Positions 17,429-26,387 of a DNA stretch of 64,000 nucleotides are shown in pieces. Positions within the stretch are counted from its first letter, which is position 1. Each line of letters begins with the position of its first letter. The stretch is from Alicyclobacillus sp. ALC3 (lineage in GTDB: Bacteria; Bacillota; Bacilli; Alicyclobacillales; Alicyclobacillaceae), in assembly GCF_028751195.1 (NCBI RefSeq), contig NZ_CP066784.1, forward strand, positions 3,534,001-3,598,000, written 5' to 3'. The position numbers and the translations under genes were made by a program. Below the pieces are notes generated by a model. The model was not told the DNA's origin and searched no databases. It was given only the letters and a program-made list of their open reading frames with translations.

Positions 17429-17706
17429 CCGATGATGAACGCGTTATTGCAGAACTGAAAACGCTACGGAAAATCGAATGCTCCAAGCCTGATACGGAAA
17501 TGATTTGGCAACGTTTAGAAAATCAAATCAGTGAAGATTACAGGAATCATAATGCGTTGGATTCTGACACGCTCATTCATTGTCCGCAATTTAATCGGAA
17601 GTCTCCCCATGACCATCCTCTTGACCGACTGTCTGCAAGTCGCCGCGATTCGATATCGATGAATGGACGACGCTTTAACCCGAATGGGGGGGATGGTCAT
17701 GATTGA
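17425..17706 (+). CDS. probable truncated anti-sigma factor
   Basis: A 93-residue protein starting in ATGA overlap with the sigma gene. The first 35 residues (MTDDERVIAELKTLRKIE, IWQRLENQI) match the N-terminus expected of a cognate anti-sigma factor and resemble the one at 42543-43199. The membrane helix and sensor domain are missing; after about residue 43 the protein is polar and low-complexity. A second frame in the same DNA (ATG 17550 to TGA 17658-17660) encodes a hydrophobic stretch, suggesting a frameshift before the helix. If it is truncated, control of the sigma factor may be lost. The stop overlaps the next start. Confidence 0.6.
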   Translation: MTDDERVIAELKTLRKIECSKPDTEMIWQRLENQISEDYRNHNALDSDTLIHCPQFNRKSPHDHPLDRLSASRRDSISMNGRRFNPNGGDGHD

Positions 17707-18917
17707 GCATTTATCGGAATCACAACTTCATGATCCTGCTGTCTGGGCAACTTGTGTCCAGGTTCGGAAATTATCTTTATGCCATTGCGTTGCCGTGGTA
17801 TGTTTTTGAACTGACAAACTCCAAAACGGATCTGGCGCTCACTGGAATCGCACAGACTGTTCCCCTGATGGCAGGACTATTTGTTGGTGTTTTGGTGGAT
17901 CGTTGGAACAAAAAACACACGATGATTATTTCGGATTTATTGCGTGGTGCCATTGCAATCACATTATTTTTCCTCGCATTGAAAGGCATGTCGTCAAGAT
18001 CAAACCTTGCGGCGATGTTCATGTTGGTGGCGCTGATGCAACTTGTTGGGACAGTATTTACACCAGCACAATCGGCGCTGCTCCCCAAACTCGTTGACCC
18101 CAAGGATTTGACCAAGGCGATAGGCGTTAACCAGTCCAGTGGATCAGTCGCAGGGCTCGTCGGTTTATTCGGCGGTGGAACCTTGCTTGCCGTTCTTGGA
18201 GCGCCCCTGTTGTTTCTGTTCAACGGAATTTCGTTCTTCGTGTCGTCGTTGAGCCTTTTGCTTATTCGATCGACAGAGGAACGCATATCCAAGCATGCGA
18301 AAACTTCTTTGTGGCAAGATTGGCGAGAAGGTTTTATAGCAATATTTGAGTTAAACGGCATGCTGCGCGTATGTTTGTTGGCGTTGATTGCGAACTTCTC
18401 CCTTGCGGCATTCGACATTGTCATGGTGGCATGGGTGAAAGGCCCAATGAAGGGAAACGGCTTTGTTCTGGGGACACTGAATGGTGCGTTTATGATTGGG
18501 TCACTTGTAGGCGGTTTGCTCTTGAGCCGCATCGTAAAGCGTGTACAAATGCGCCACGTCTTGCTGTATGGATGTATCCTGCTGGGGTTCGTTGATGGCT
18601 CTATCGCCTTATTTGCATCAGTATACTGGAACTTGCCGTTAATGTTCATAGGTGGACTCACCATTGGGATAATCAATGGAACAATTGGCACTTCTGCCGT
18701 TCGGCTGATCCCAGAAGGAATGCGGGGACGTATCTTCTCCGTGCTCGGTGCACTGTCCACACTCTCCCAACCGCTCGGGATTGCTGTGTTCGGCACAATA
18801 ATGTTACATGTTGCCCTGTCTGCTGTGTTTGTTCTAATCGCTGCCTTTGTAATCATTGGTGGGCTGTTGTTCATTAAGCCAGTTGCATTGAACGAGGCTG
18901 ATGGTCGCAGTGCTTAA
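17703..18917 (+). CDS. MFS transporter, macrolide-efflux (MefA)-like
   Basis: A 404-residue 12-helix major facilitator. The MefA/DHA3-type N-terminus is visible (FMILLSGQLVSRFGNYLYAIALPWYVFELT), with the loop 2-3 motif VGVLVDRWNKKHTMI, a QSALLPKL segment typical of the subfamily, and IPEGMRGRIFSVLGAL in loop 8-9. Members export macrolides or other drugs in exchange for protons. TTG 17703 overlaps the TGA of the anti-sigma gene and has GGGGGG 12 bases upstream, so it is translationally coupled and probably a target of that sigma operon. Confidence 0.88.
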   Translation: MSIYRNHNFMILLSGQLVSRFGNYLYAIALPWYVFELTNSKTDLALTGIAQTVPLMAGLFVGVLVDRWNKKHTMIISDLLRGAIAITLFFLALKGMSSRSNLAAMFMLVALMQLVGTVFTPAQSALLPKLVDPKDLTKAIGVNQSSGSVAGLVGLFGGGTLLAVLGAPLLFLFNGISFFVSSLSLLLIRSTEERISKHAKTSLWQDWREGFIAIFELNGMLRVCLLALIANFSLAAFDIVMVAWVKGPMKGNGFVLGTLNGAFMIGSLVGGLLLSRIVKRVQMRHVLLYGCILLGFVDGSIALFASVYWNLPLMFIGGLTIGIINGTIGTSAVRLIPEGMRGRIFSVLGALSTLSQPLGIAVFGTIMLHVALSAVFVLIAAFVIIGGLLFIKPVALNEADGRSA

Positions 18918-19198
18918 CTCGGAATGTTGCTTTCCACATGGACTCACCTGGAAGGAGGATTTGTTTTCATTCCTACACAATTATTAACCAAGGGATTATC
19001 TGGACTGTGTCATTAACGATCAGGGGTGGGTTTATTGTCCATCGTCATGTGGGGGGGATGGGGAGTGTCTTTCGTTAAGGACCAATGATCAGTGCGTTGT
19101 AGGGAGCAAGACCAGAAAATCTCGTTTACCCGACGTCGCATGAATTTTCGCCTTTGAATGGGCATCGATATGGTGCTATCGGGCAGGAGTCCGACACA

Positions 19199-19414
19199 GT
19201 GAAGGTGGCTCAACAATATGAATTTCAACCGCTTAATCCCCGAACTGAGCGTGAATGGTATGGTCTGCACTGCGGGGAGGCATTTCACTTATGTATCGGC
19301 AACAAAAGCCAGCTTGTCAGACTAGAAATGGCCAGCTCATGGTACGTCATTGCCGACGGTATAGCTCTTGCTCTCATCGAGGGAAGAACATACAAAGTCA
19401 ACATCGATGTCTAG
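19199..19414 (+). CDS. DUF5348-like small protein
   Basis: A 71-residue protein. The core EREWYGLHCGEAFHLCIGN followed by ASSWYVIADGIALALIEG matches the DUF5348 pattern (LHCG...E...WY), a family of small Firmicute proteins common on mobile elements, with no known function. GTG 19199 is chosen for the GCAGGAG nine bases upstream; TTG 19154 is the longer option. A terminator hairpin follows directly. Confidence 0.6.
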   Translation: MKVAQQYEFQPLNPRTEREWYGLHCGEAFHLCIGNKSQLVRLEMASSWYVIADGIALALIEGRTYKVNIDV

Positions 19415-19433
19415 TCTAAAATCTGCTGACGCT

Positions 19434-19462
19434 GGGGGAAGGGAAAGCTCTTCCCCTCTTTG
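19434..19462 (+). terminator. intrinsic terminator after the DUF5348-like gene
   Basis: Stem 19435-19441 (GGGGAAG) pairs with 19450-19456 (CTTCCCC), followed by TCTTTGTCT. It sits 20 bases after the stop codon. Confidence 0.6.
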
Positions 19463-19872
19463 TCTGAGGGAACGGACACTGACAGCGTCAATTCGCGGAC
19501 AACTTACACCGTCAAGTTTTGGACACTATGCTCCGTCACTAACAGTATTGTGGAGGATGTTGTTACGACAGGTGGTCAAATCCTGTTGAGTACGGAGGAC
19601 TTACGTGGGGGCGGAGCCATTGCACAGCACGTAGTCTGTGCAATTCAACGTGAGGAATCGGCAACTCAAAACTTGGCTGGTGGAGGGCTATCAATCCATC
19701 CGTTGTTTACGATGCAGGACTTAGTGGGAAGCACGCAATGGGGTAGTGGCGACTTATCTCGGCACACCAGCCTCCCTGGCACCTCTGCATAATCATTCAT
19801 TGCCAATTGCTGACCTGCTATTGAACAGTTGAAGCAGCAATGCGACAGATGAGAGAGGAGGATCCGAAGACT
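19463..19872 (+). other. gene-poor interval with an inverted repeat
   Basis: No gene is convincing. An open frame from 19460 to 19792 has no ribosome binding site and a composition unlike its neighbours. A perfect 8-bp inverted repeat TTGCACAG/CTGTGCAA lies at 19620-19627 and 19636-19643. Its purpose is unknown. Confidence 0.35.
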
Positions 19873-20415
19873 ATGAATGTGAAAAAGGGCATACTCGCAA
19901 TCTCAATAATACTTGCAGTCGTAGTAGGGCTTATCATACTTTATACACTTCCTCGTAACGTGTCCCGTACACTGACGGGAGTGGAATACCAGCTTGGAAC
20001 CAATCGAAACAAGGTGGTACCTGTAAAGATAACACTCCATGGGAAACTGCAACGCTCGTTGAACGGACATCTAAAATATCGTGGAAGTTTTGTTGTTACA
20101 GGGGGCACCGTCCCTAACCCAGACAATCAACGAACTGCCGACATTCATTTTGACTCAAATGGTCAAGGGCTAATCGTTTATGGCTACTGGACGAAAGCAG
20201 GAACTCCTGTCAATCATATATATGGCGCAATGTTCATGACAGATGCGTTCAAAACGTTAACAATTGAAGCATTTACACCAGCTGGTTCGAACAATAAGAG
20301 TTGGAATGGTGGAGATGGATTTATGATAACGGCACCAGCTCAAACTCGTTCACAAGCACTTAGTATTTCCAATGAACTGATGAAGAAAAATGTGGATGGT
20401 ACTATGCTCAAGTGA
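19873..20415 (+). CDS. membrane-anchored extracytoplasmic protein, unknown
   Basis: A 180-residue protein with an N-terminal signal anchor (residues 5-25, ILAISIILAVVVGLIILYTL) and a polar beta-rich exterior containing TLHGKLQRSLNGHLKYRGSF and IHFDSNGQGLIVYGYW. No family is recognised. ATG 19873 follows AGGAGG at a slightly long spacing (11 bases). Similar secreted orphan proteins accompany the sigma operons in this window, so an envelope role is possible (inference from context). Confidence 0.6.
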   Translation: MNVKKGILAISIILAVVVGLIILYTLPRNVSRTLTGVEYQLGTNRNKVVPVKITLHGKLQRSLNGHLKYRGSFVVTGGTVPNPDNQRTADIHFDSNGQGLIVYGYWTKAGTPVNHIYGAMFMTDAFKTLTIEAFTPAGSNNKSWNGGDGFMITAPAQTRSQALSISNELMKKNVDGTMLK

Positions 20416-20622
20416 TTTTTTGTTATCGGGGGCACTTCAGGAAACAGACCCATTCAATCGTGAATGGATATACACGGTGCAGAGCAGTGTGCAATGACAC
20501 GTCAATGCAGAAAATCGATAGTAGCGAACCTCTTCTAACATTTTTTCCTCAGTGAGTCCTCCCTAGAAAAAGTGAATCATCTGCAATTAGAGTTTCGTCT
20601 GTTTAAGTGAGGGGGCAATTGC

Positions 20623-21156
20623 GTGAACCAGTCGTGGTCATCAGAGCCAAATGTGCAACTTGACAGCCTAATCGACGCTTATTGGTCAGATGTCTGGAAT
20701 TACGTCTTTTCCCTTACTCAAAACATAGATGTCTCAGATGATCTATCCCAAGAGTGCTTCATAAAAGCCTACACGCACTTGTACTCATTTCGAAGCGAAT
20801 CAACGATAAAAACCTGGCTGCTAAAGATAGCGCGAAACCTTGCTTACGATTATCGCCGCTCCGCCTTGTTCCGCAAAGTAATCCTCACTGATAAAGACGC
20901 AGCAAACGGTTTCGTATCTTCTGCTGAGTCAGAAGCTCTGCAGAAAATCGTAACTGAAGAAGTTTGGACATTAGTTTTATCGCTGCCGAGGAATCTGCGT
21001 GAAGTATTGGTTCTTCACGGACATCATCAACTGTCTGTTGTAGAAATATCGGATGTTTTGCAAATCAATGAACGTGCTGTTCGGTCTCGACTACATCGTG
21101 CCCGAACACGGATGCGAACTCTATTGAAAGAGGGTGACATTTATGGGGGTGAATGA
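20623..21156 (+). CDS. ECF RNA polymerase sigma factor
   Basis: A 177-residue ECF sigma. Region 2 is at about residues 12-85 (DVSDDLSQECFIKAYTHLYSF, TIKTWLLKIARNLAYDYRR) and region 4 at about 115-170 (LSLPRNLREVLVLHGHHQLSVVEISDVLQI, RSRLHRARTRM). GTG 20623 has GAGGGGGCAATTGC upstream, and a CGTCTGTT element lies 27 bases before it. The 3' end overlaps the next gene, its likely anti-sigma factor. It differs clearly from the other two sigma factors here, so it is a separate lineage. Confidence 0.92.
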   Translation: MNQSWSSEPNVQLDSLIDAYWSDVWNYVFSLTQNIDVSDDLSQECFIKAYTHLYSFRSESTIKTWLLKIARNLAYDYRRSALFRKVILTDKDAANGFVSSAESEALQKIVTEEVWTLVLSLPRNLREVLVLHGHHQLSVVEISDVLQINERAVRSRLHRARTRMRTLLKEGDIYGGE

Positions 21157-21868
21157 TGAAGACTGGGAGAAGAGGCTGCTCCAACCGCCAGTCTCCCGTC
21201 ACCTTTCCGACGAGATGAGACGAAACATACACAAGCGGATAGTTGCGGTTGAGAAAAAGTCTACAAATGGACGCTTCAATCGTGCGATGGCTGGATTGGC
21301 TTCGATTGCTGCCGTTTGTGTCGCAGTAGCGAGTGTGTACTTTATCACAGGTCACTCATTCACCCATTTGGTTGGTACGGCATCTCAGCCATCGGCTTCT
21401 AATGGCTGGTCTACCGCTGATGTTGAACAATTCATTATCCGAAATGAAAAGGGACATTCCGTTACCAATATAAAAGTAATCTACGCCTCATCATCCGATG
21501 GGTTTAAGCTTGCATTTGCTTCCTTCGACTTAGACGGGCAGTTAAAGTACGGAAGTATATTCGACTCATCAATTCAATCATTGGGCGTGTTTACAGTATC
21601 TCTGGATAAAGGGAATCCCTTGCAGTTTACAGAGTCCGTCGAACAAAATGGCTTTAATTTGGTCACAGGAGTTGTCGTTGGCGATCCACGCATAAGTAAT
21701 GTTGTGCTAACCTTCAAAAACGGAACGATAAAAACTGTTCCTGTAGTAGGTGGAAAGTTTTGGTACGCTGGAAAAATCGGAGCAACTGATACTGTGAGTT
21801 TCACTCAACATGTGCTTGGGGTTACAGACACGGGGCAGATTATCGAAAATTCAACCCACTCAAAGTAA
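21143..21868 (+). CDS. membrane-anchored anti-sigma-like protein
   Basis: A 241-residue protein. The cytoplasmic N-terminus (about residues 1-50, charged, DEMRRNIHKRIVAVEKK) would bind the sigma factor encoded upstream. A single helix at about 53-75 (AMAGLASIAAVCVAVASVYFI) is followed by a 165-residue extracytoplasmic beta-rich domain with no recognised family. ATG 21143 lies within the sigma gene (14-bp overlap) behind AGAGGGTGA, the typical coupling of sigma and anti-sigma. No zinc-binding HxxxCxxC motif is present. The anti-sigma role is inferred from context and topology. Confidence 0.75.
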   Translation: MGVNDEDWEKRLLQPPVSRHLSDEMRRNIHKRIVAVEKKSTNGRFNRAMAGLASIAAVCVAVASVYFITGHSFTHLVGTASQPSASNGWSTADVEQFIIRNEKGHSVTNIKVIYASSSDGFKLAFASFDLDGQLKYGSIFDSSIQSLGVFTVSLDKGNPLQFTESVEQNGFNLVTGVVVGDPRISNVVLTFKNGTIKTVPVVGGKFWYAGKIGATDTVSFTQHVLGVTDTGQIIENSTHSK

Positions 21869-21894
21869 ACTAAGGGTGCATTAATATGACGCTG

Positions 21895-21917
21895 CCTGTA
21901 CTCTCGGGCAGTAGTGG
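21895..21917 (+). repeat. GGGCAG-type intergenic repeat (short form)
   Basis: CCTGTACTCTCGGGCAGTAG starts 26 bases after the anti-sigma stop. It matches the CGGGCAG core of the repeats found after genes between 26 and 34 kb. Confidence 0.4.
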
Positions 21918-22046
21918 TCAATATGACTTTTATCGAAGATTGTGATAGCACTGGAAGGGAGACTAGTGTGACTGAGCCTTTTCAAATAGACCATATGTAT
22001 AACAGCGATTGAGAAGATGTTATGTAAATTTACTTGTAAATAACAA

Positions 22047-22089
22047 AAATGGTAATTTGAGTGGTGTGCAATTGCTCAAATTACCATTT
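22047..22089. repeat. perfect 15-bp inverted repeat
   Basis: AAATGGTAATTTGAG (22047-22061) pairs with CTCAAATTACCATTT (22075-22089) around a 13-base loop. It lies in the gene-free 21869-22230 interval. With no T-run on either side it may be a transcript-end stem or the remnant of a transposon. Confidence 0.7.
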
Positions 22090-22230
22090 GGCTTTAGCTC
22101 GCATTAAAACAGTCATGTCCCTGAAGCCTTTCTCTGCACACCAGTAAATTCAAACCAATCATGCAAACGAATTCGGATCGTTTGTTCTGCGTTTTCCTGT
22201 ATCTACTCTGTTCTTGACGAGGTGGTTGCA

Positions 22231-22707
22231 ATGTTTTCATATAAAAAATTAGGAATCGGTATTAACGTTCTTGCGCTCACGACCGTAGGGGTAGTTGGTT
22301 GCGCGACAAAAGAGAGTCAACAACCAGTCGGTGGAACGACGCCTCCATCAAATCAACGCAGCACGGCAGGACGCGCCCATCATCAGGCCACCCCGCTGCC
22401 CAAGCTCTACCCACCTGCCCAGGCTTCGACGGTCATCCCGCTCCGTCGCGGTCACGGCACCGCCATGTTACCCATCACCCAATTACAAGGTACGGTAACC
22501 ATTGAGTTTGCCTGTCAAGGATCTGGACCGGTCGAAGTGCCGGGATGGATGGGCGTGGCGTCCTGCCATGCGGACCAAGCTATTCAAAACGTAAGGAAGA
22601 ATCCTCCAGGCACCAACATATTTCAAAGCCAAGTGGAGGCACCCCCCAATACCCGCTGGGAGATTGCTGTTTATGATTTTCCGCACAAAAATGGGTCGGG
22701 GAATTGA
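22231..22707 (+). CDS. small lipoprotein
   Basis: A 158-residue protein with a lipoprotein signal peptide (FSYKKLGIGINVLALTTVGVVGCA, cut into two motifs: a positively charged start and lipobox VVGC near residue 25). A proline- and glutamine-rich linker (residues 30-75) precedes a short beta-rich domain (VTIEFACQGSGPVEVPGW), in which two Cys may pair. Function unknown. ATG 22231 has GAGGTGG upstream. The group II intron begins just after its stop. Confidence 0.65.
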   Translation: MFSYKKLGIGINVLALTTVGVVGCATKESQQPVGGTTPPSNQRSTAGRAHHQATPLPKLYPPAQASTVIPLRRGHGTAMLPITQLQGTVTIEFACQGSGPVEVPGWMGVASCHADQAIQNVRKNPPGTNIFQSQVEAPPNTRWEIAVYDFPHKNGSGN

Positions 22708-22729
22708 CTGGCGAAGGGGAGCATTAACG

Positions 22730-24717
22730 CAATAGCGCGCCTAGCTAAGCTAGGCACAACTTGTTGGTGAAAGTCCAACCGAGGTAGGGACCAAGCCGCC
22801 TCGTAGCTAGCAGGCGTCTGGTGACGAGAGTCTAAGGATGGAGCACCTGTGAAAAGCCTCTAGATTCAGAGGTCAAGCAAAACTGCAGGCTGTAACATAA
22901 AGTGAATCCTGCCGCATCGTCATTTGCAACCCGAAAGGGACAAGAGGGAGTCGAGCCTCGTATTGTAAGGCGAAGACCACGGAACGCGTGAAGAACTTGG
23001 ACAAGCAGCGCGGAAGAACCCACCGGTGTACGGGGATCAGCATGTAGTCATAGTTGTGTCTGGAACTAGGGAGACCCTACCTCGCACGGCAACGTTGCCG
23101 TAAAGCGCAAACCTATAAGTCGGCGCGACGAAGTGGTAAGCGGCGAGAAGGGAGTCGGAGAGGGTGGTAGTACCAATGAACGCGGGACAAAACACACAAC
23201 ATAACCCGCAGGAGGAAAGCACCCTTACTTTGTTCACGGGTATCAATGGAGGTAAGAGCGAGTGAATGCAGTGAAACCTGCTAACTACACCAAAGTAAAA
23301 GTTCGAGAACTCCAAAGAACCCTCTACCTTGCTGCGAAGGCAAACGCCAAACGCAGGTTTCATGCTCTGTACGATAAAGTGTACAGGTCAGATGTCATGT
23401 GGGAAGCATGGAAACGAGTGAAAGCCAATCGAGGCAGTGCCGGTGTGGACGGGGTGACAATTGACCACATCGTGAGAGAGTACGGGGAAGTTAAGTTCGT
23501 CTGGGAGACCCAACAACAGTTAATCGAAGACACGTATCGTCCGAAACCAGTACGGAGAAAGGACATCCCAAAAGGCGATGGCAAAACCCGCCCACTCGGG
23601 ATTCCTGCCGTCGCGGATCGCGCATTGCAAAGATGCACGACAGATGTACTGGCGGCCATATATGAGCAGGATTTTCTGAACTGCTCTTTCGGCGGTAGAC
23701 CTGGCAGGGGACAGCACAATGCGCTTGCAACCCTGAACGAAGTTATCGGTGGCAAGAAAGTGGGCTGGGTACTGGAGGCGGACCTGAAGAATTTCTTCGG
23801 GAGCCTCGACCATGAGTGGATGATGAAGTTCGTGGAACACCGGGTCGGAGACCCGCGAATCTTGTGTCTGATTCGCCGCTGGTTAAAGGTTGGTGTCCTC
23901 GAAGATGGCGTCATCACAGCGAGTGAGGAGGGAACGCCACAAGGCGGGTCGATCAGTGTATTGCTGAGCAACCTATATCTTCACTACGTGCTGGACCTCT
24001 GGTTTGAAAAGGCCATCAAACCCCGATTGCAGGGGGAAGCCTACTTAATCCGTTACATCGATGATTTCGTCGTGTGCTTTCAGTACCGAAGGGACGCGAT
24101 ACGGTTTCAGGAAGCGCTGCGAAAGCGACTGAATAAATTCAAACTGGAGCTGGAACCAAGTAAGACCAGGCTCATTGAATTCGGTCGGTTCGCAAGCAAG
24201 TATGCGCAGGTGAGAGGCAGGAAGAATCCAGAGACGCTGTATTTCCTGGGGTTCACGCATTATTGCACGCGAAACCGTCAGGGAAATTTTATGGTGGGAA
24301 GGAAAACAGAGAGGCAAAGATTGAAGCGGAGTATTGGGAAAGTGCAGGAGACGATGCGGAAAACCGACACCAGTCGCTGGAGGAGCAAGCCCGGCAAATC
24401 AACCAGATACTTCAGGGACACTACGCCTATTACGGGATGGCCGGTAACATGAAATGGCTAATCAAGGTCTATGTGGCAATCGAGAGGTACTGGCGTAAGA
24501 TGCTCAGCAGCCGGAGTCAAAAGAGTCGGGTGACGTGGGAGGAGTTCCTTAAAGTCAAGGCGTTGTTTCCGCTAACGCGACCAAAGATTTTCATTCCATA
24601 TTCACGGTTGAAAACCTACGCGATGCTGTGAAGCCAATTCTGAAGAGCCCGGTGCGGGAAATCCGCACGCCGGGTTCCGTGGGGGTTCGGGCCACCAGTG
24701 GGTGGTCCTTCTACCCG
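22730..24717 (+). mobile_element. group II intron with internal maturase gene
   Basis: The 5' part is GC-rich and highly structured: 22737-22762 folds as GCGCCTAGC..GCTAGGC, and GGTGAAAGTCC follows at about 22767. Near the 3' end a textbook domain V lies at 24646-24676: AGC triad, CCCGG/CCGGG lower stem, two-base CG bulge, TGCGG/CCGCA upper stem and GAAA-type loop. A domain VI-like hairpin follows (GGCCACCAGTGGGTGGTCC) and the element ends near CTACCC (about 24714). The exact 5' boundary is uncertain by 10-20 bases. The maturase reading frame is broken, so mobility now would need help in trans. Confidence 0.85.
23262..24631 (+). pseudogene. ltrA: group II intron reverse transcriptase/maturase, frameshifted
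   Basis: The reverse transcriptase domain carries RGSAGVDGVTIDH, KTRPLGIPAVADRALQ, GFGGRPGRG-like SFGGRPGRGQHNAL, GTPQGGSISVLLSNLYLHY and the catalytic YIDDFVV. The frame from GTG 23262 ends at 24452 with nonsense residues. The correct thumb/maturase sequence (SLEEQARQINQILQGHYAYYG) continues in another frame to TGA 24631. One missing A in the run at 24360-24363 restores the join (ETMRK|NRHQS). Val replaces the usual Pro after GGxIS, and Ile replaces Ala in YADD. It starts behind GGAGGTAAGAGCGA. Confidence 0.85.
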
Positions 24718-24841
24718 GAGGCTGGGAACCCAGTCCTCTACTCTACTCCAGGTTATGGATAGAAAGGGTATGCGGCGTATGAAGTGGTGTGAGGGGGCAA
24801 CGCCTTGAATGTTTACAAGTCGAGATTAATCCAGGTTTGTC

Positions 24842-25000
24842 TTGAAAGATCATGCGACCGTATGGTTCGGACTACTGGATAGGCATAACGTGCTAGGTCC
24901 GTGTGTCATTGGGACACTCCTGGTCTTCTGCGTCGTCTACAGGCTCCTGTTATTAGCTAAAGACACTCATTTATGTGTAGAGCACCATGCGAATAACTAA
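24842..25000 (+). CDS. possible small membrane protein
   Basis: TTG 24842 to TAA 24998-25000 encodes 52 residues with one strong helix (VIGTLLVFCVVYRLLLLA, about residues 21-38). The ribosome binding site is weak, so it may be chance. It lies just before another membrane-protein gene, and small hydrophobic proteins recur across this stretch. Confidence 0.3.
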   Translation: MKDHATVWFGLLDRHNVLGPCVIGTLLVFCVVYRLLLLAKDTHLCVEHHANN

Positions 25001-25030
25001 AAACAGTGAACTGCTAGGAGGAAAAAAATC

Positions 25031-25492
25031 ATGGCTTGGTCAAAAACCGTCGTAACAACCTTAGGGTTTATCGTCGGTGAAGGGATTTATTTCGTTTTAA
25101 TCTCTCATGTCTGGAAAGTCGTGGGATGGAAACCAACCACAGCAGAGATATTCGTGAGCTTACTGACCTTTGTCACAGGGTGTGCATTCGCATGGTCCTA
25201 CTTAGCAAACGAGATGACCTACAACAGGGAAGTCACTTTTGCTGTCACTGTTTCCATTATCCTTTTTGCGGTGGTGCTTGTATGTTGTCAGATTGATCAG
25301 CAAATATACTTGAATTCAAGCGGATTCGTCTATTACTTAGTTTCAGGTGCTAAATTTCCGGGTGAGGAACGGGTTGGGCTTGAGTTGAAAGGTACCTTTC
25401 AGTTGCTGCTTTCCGGCGTTGTTTTCGTCGTTAGCTATCGCCTCTTTGCAAACAGACGGCACAAGATTTCGGTGGGTAAAGAGTCGGCATAA
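25031..25492 (+). CDS. four-helix membrane protein, unknown
   Basis: A 153-residue protein with helices at about 8-28, 40-60, 70-90 and 120-140, separated by short loops; the third loop holds GAKFPGEERVGLELKG. No family recognised. ATG 25031 has an excellent AGGAGG at ten-base spacing. It appears to be a single-gene unit in the accessory region. Confidence 0.65.
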   Translation: MAWSKTVVTTLGFIVGEGIYFVLISHVWKVVGWKPTTAEIFVSLLTFVTGCAFAWSYLANEMTYNREVTFAVTVSIILFAVVLVCCQIDQQIYLNSSGFVYYLVSGAKFPGEERVGLELKGTFQLLLSGVVFVVSYRLFANRRHKISVGKESA

Positions 25493-25865
25493 GTCCGATC
25501 AGTCATTCAAATCCAAGCTTGAATTGCTAAGCCAGAGGTAGGTGGGCAGGGTTGCCCGGAAGCAAACTTTATCCTCTGTGATCAAGGGAACACGGGATGG
25601 ATGAAGTGTAGCCACCTGTGCGGGTTTTAGAGGTGATAGGGAGCGTGTCGGTCAAATGAATAGCGCCTGAGAGGTGATGTTTTCGACCGGAACGCGGAAC
25701 TACACTGGGAGGGCAAACGAAACGGACTTGTTGAAAGCAGAGCAGTAGTCTGCAGGCATCCGTGCATCAATATTCAGTTTGGAAGTGGAAAACGTTGTGT
25801 AGCTATGGGGCAGAATAGTTAAATAACGATGTAGTTGGATTGGCGTACTTGAATGGAGTGATAAC
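25493..25865 (+). other. GC-rich gene-free stretch, possibly structured RNA or element remnant
   Basis: The 373 bases hold no credible gene. 25530-25720 is more GC-rich than its surroundings and rich in short complementary blocks (GGGCAGGGTTGCCC at about 25551; CAACACG-type and GGGAGGGC pieces), with phrases like GAGGTGATGTTTTCGACCGGAACG that recall structured elements. I could not assign it to a known RNA, and it is not an obvious second copy of the group II intron. Confidence 0.35.
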
Positions 25866-26129
25866 ATGTTCATCGTTACTTTTTCGATATCAATTTTTGT
25901 ATTTGCATCAGTATTCACACTGGCCACACTGGCATTCTCCAAACGTCTGAAACAGCGAAGCAGATCGACAATCTTTTTTGTTCAATCAGCAGTTATGGGT
26001 GCATTTGCGATATTCCTTTTGACTCTTGGGCGCGTTGTTATTGGTCTCATGTTCTTTATCATTGTAATCCTTTCGTCTTGGAGAGGTCTTAAGGCAAAAG
26101 GGACGTCGGGAGGGGTCGGAAAAGGATGA
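25866..26129 (+). CDS. two-helix small membrane protein
   Basis: An 87-residue protein with helices at about 3-23 (VTFSISIFVFASVFTLATLAF cut by a short loop) and 38-70, and a basic C-terminus (RGLKAKGTSGG). No recognised family. ATG 25866 follows AATGGAGTGATAAC. A second hydrophobic frame begins right at its 3' end. Confidence 0.55.
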   Translation: MFIVTFSISIFVFASVFTLATLAFSKRLKQRSRSTIFFVQSAVMGAFAIFLLTLGRVVIGLMFFIIVILSSWRGLKAKGTSGGVGKG

Positions 26130-26145
26130 AAAAGTCGACACGAGT

Positions 26146-26283
26146 TTGGCTCTCGGTGCAATTGTTGTATTGACGCTCATCGTCTCTCTGCTTGTGCACA
26201 ACAATATCTTACGTTCGTTGGCAGATGGTGCTATGGTTTTTCTAGTTCTTGTTACAATGGGTCGTATCGGCAGAAAGCGGTAA
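26146..26283 (+). CDS. possible small membrane protein or frameshifted partner
   Basis: TTG 26146 to TAA 26281-26283 gives 45 residues with two hydrophobic segments (ALGAIVVLTLIVSLLV; GAMVFLVLVTMG) and a basic end. The better-placed ATG 26127 (overlapping the previous stop, after GGAAAAGG) is one frame away and stops after 15 codons. This may therefore be a frameshifted gene whose true start is 26127. Confidence 0.35.
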   Translation: MALGAIVVLTLIVSLLVHNNILRSLADGAMVFLVLVTMGRIGRKR

Positions 26284-26340
26284 GCATAGCACTTGACTAC
26301 TGCTTTTGTGCGTCGGCTGGCGAGTTCATGTCAATGTGCT

Positions 26341-26362
26341 CTGTCGCTAAAGGGCAGAAGTG
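26341..26362 (+). repeat. GGGCAG-type intergenic repeat
   Basis: CTGTCGCTAAAGGGCAGAAG, 58 bases after the preceding stop. It shares CTGTCGCTAA with copies at 26743 and 33740, and GGGCAG with the rest of the family. Confidence 0.55.
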
Positions 26363-26387
26363 TGACAGACGCCTTCCGTGAGAGGAG

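Noticed and set aside
17777..18874. 365-residue minus-strand frame opposite the MFS gene
   Set aside because: It mirrors the transporter codon by codon, is proline- and serine-rich and lacks any start signal.
19460..19792. 110-residue frame after the DUF5348-like gene
   Set aside because: No ribosome binding site, starts next to a terminator, and has no recognisable fold or composition of a real protein.
22047..22089. Terminator for the anti-sigma gene at 21143
   Set aside because: The stem is perfect but begins about 180 bases after the stop and has no T-run, so it is kept as an inverted repeat only.
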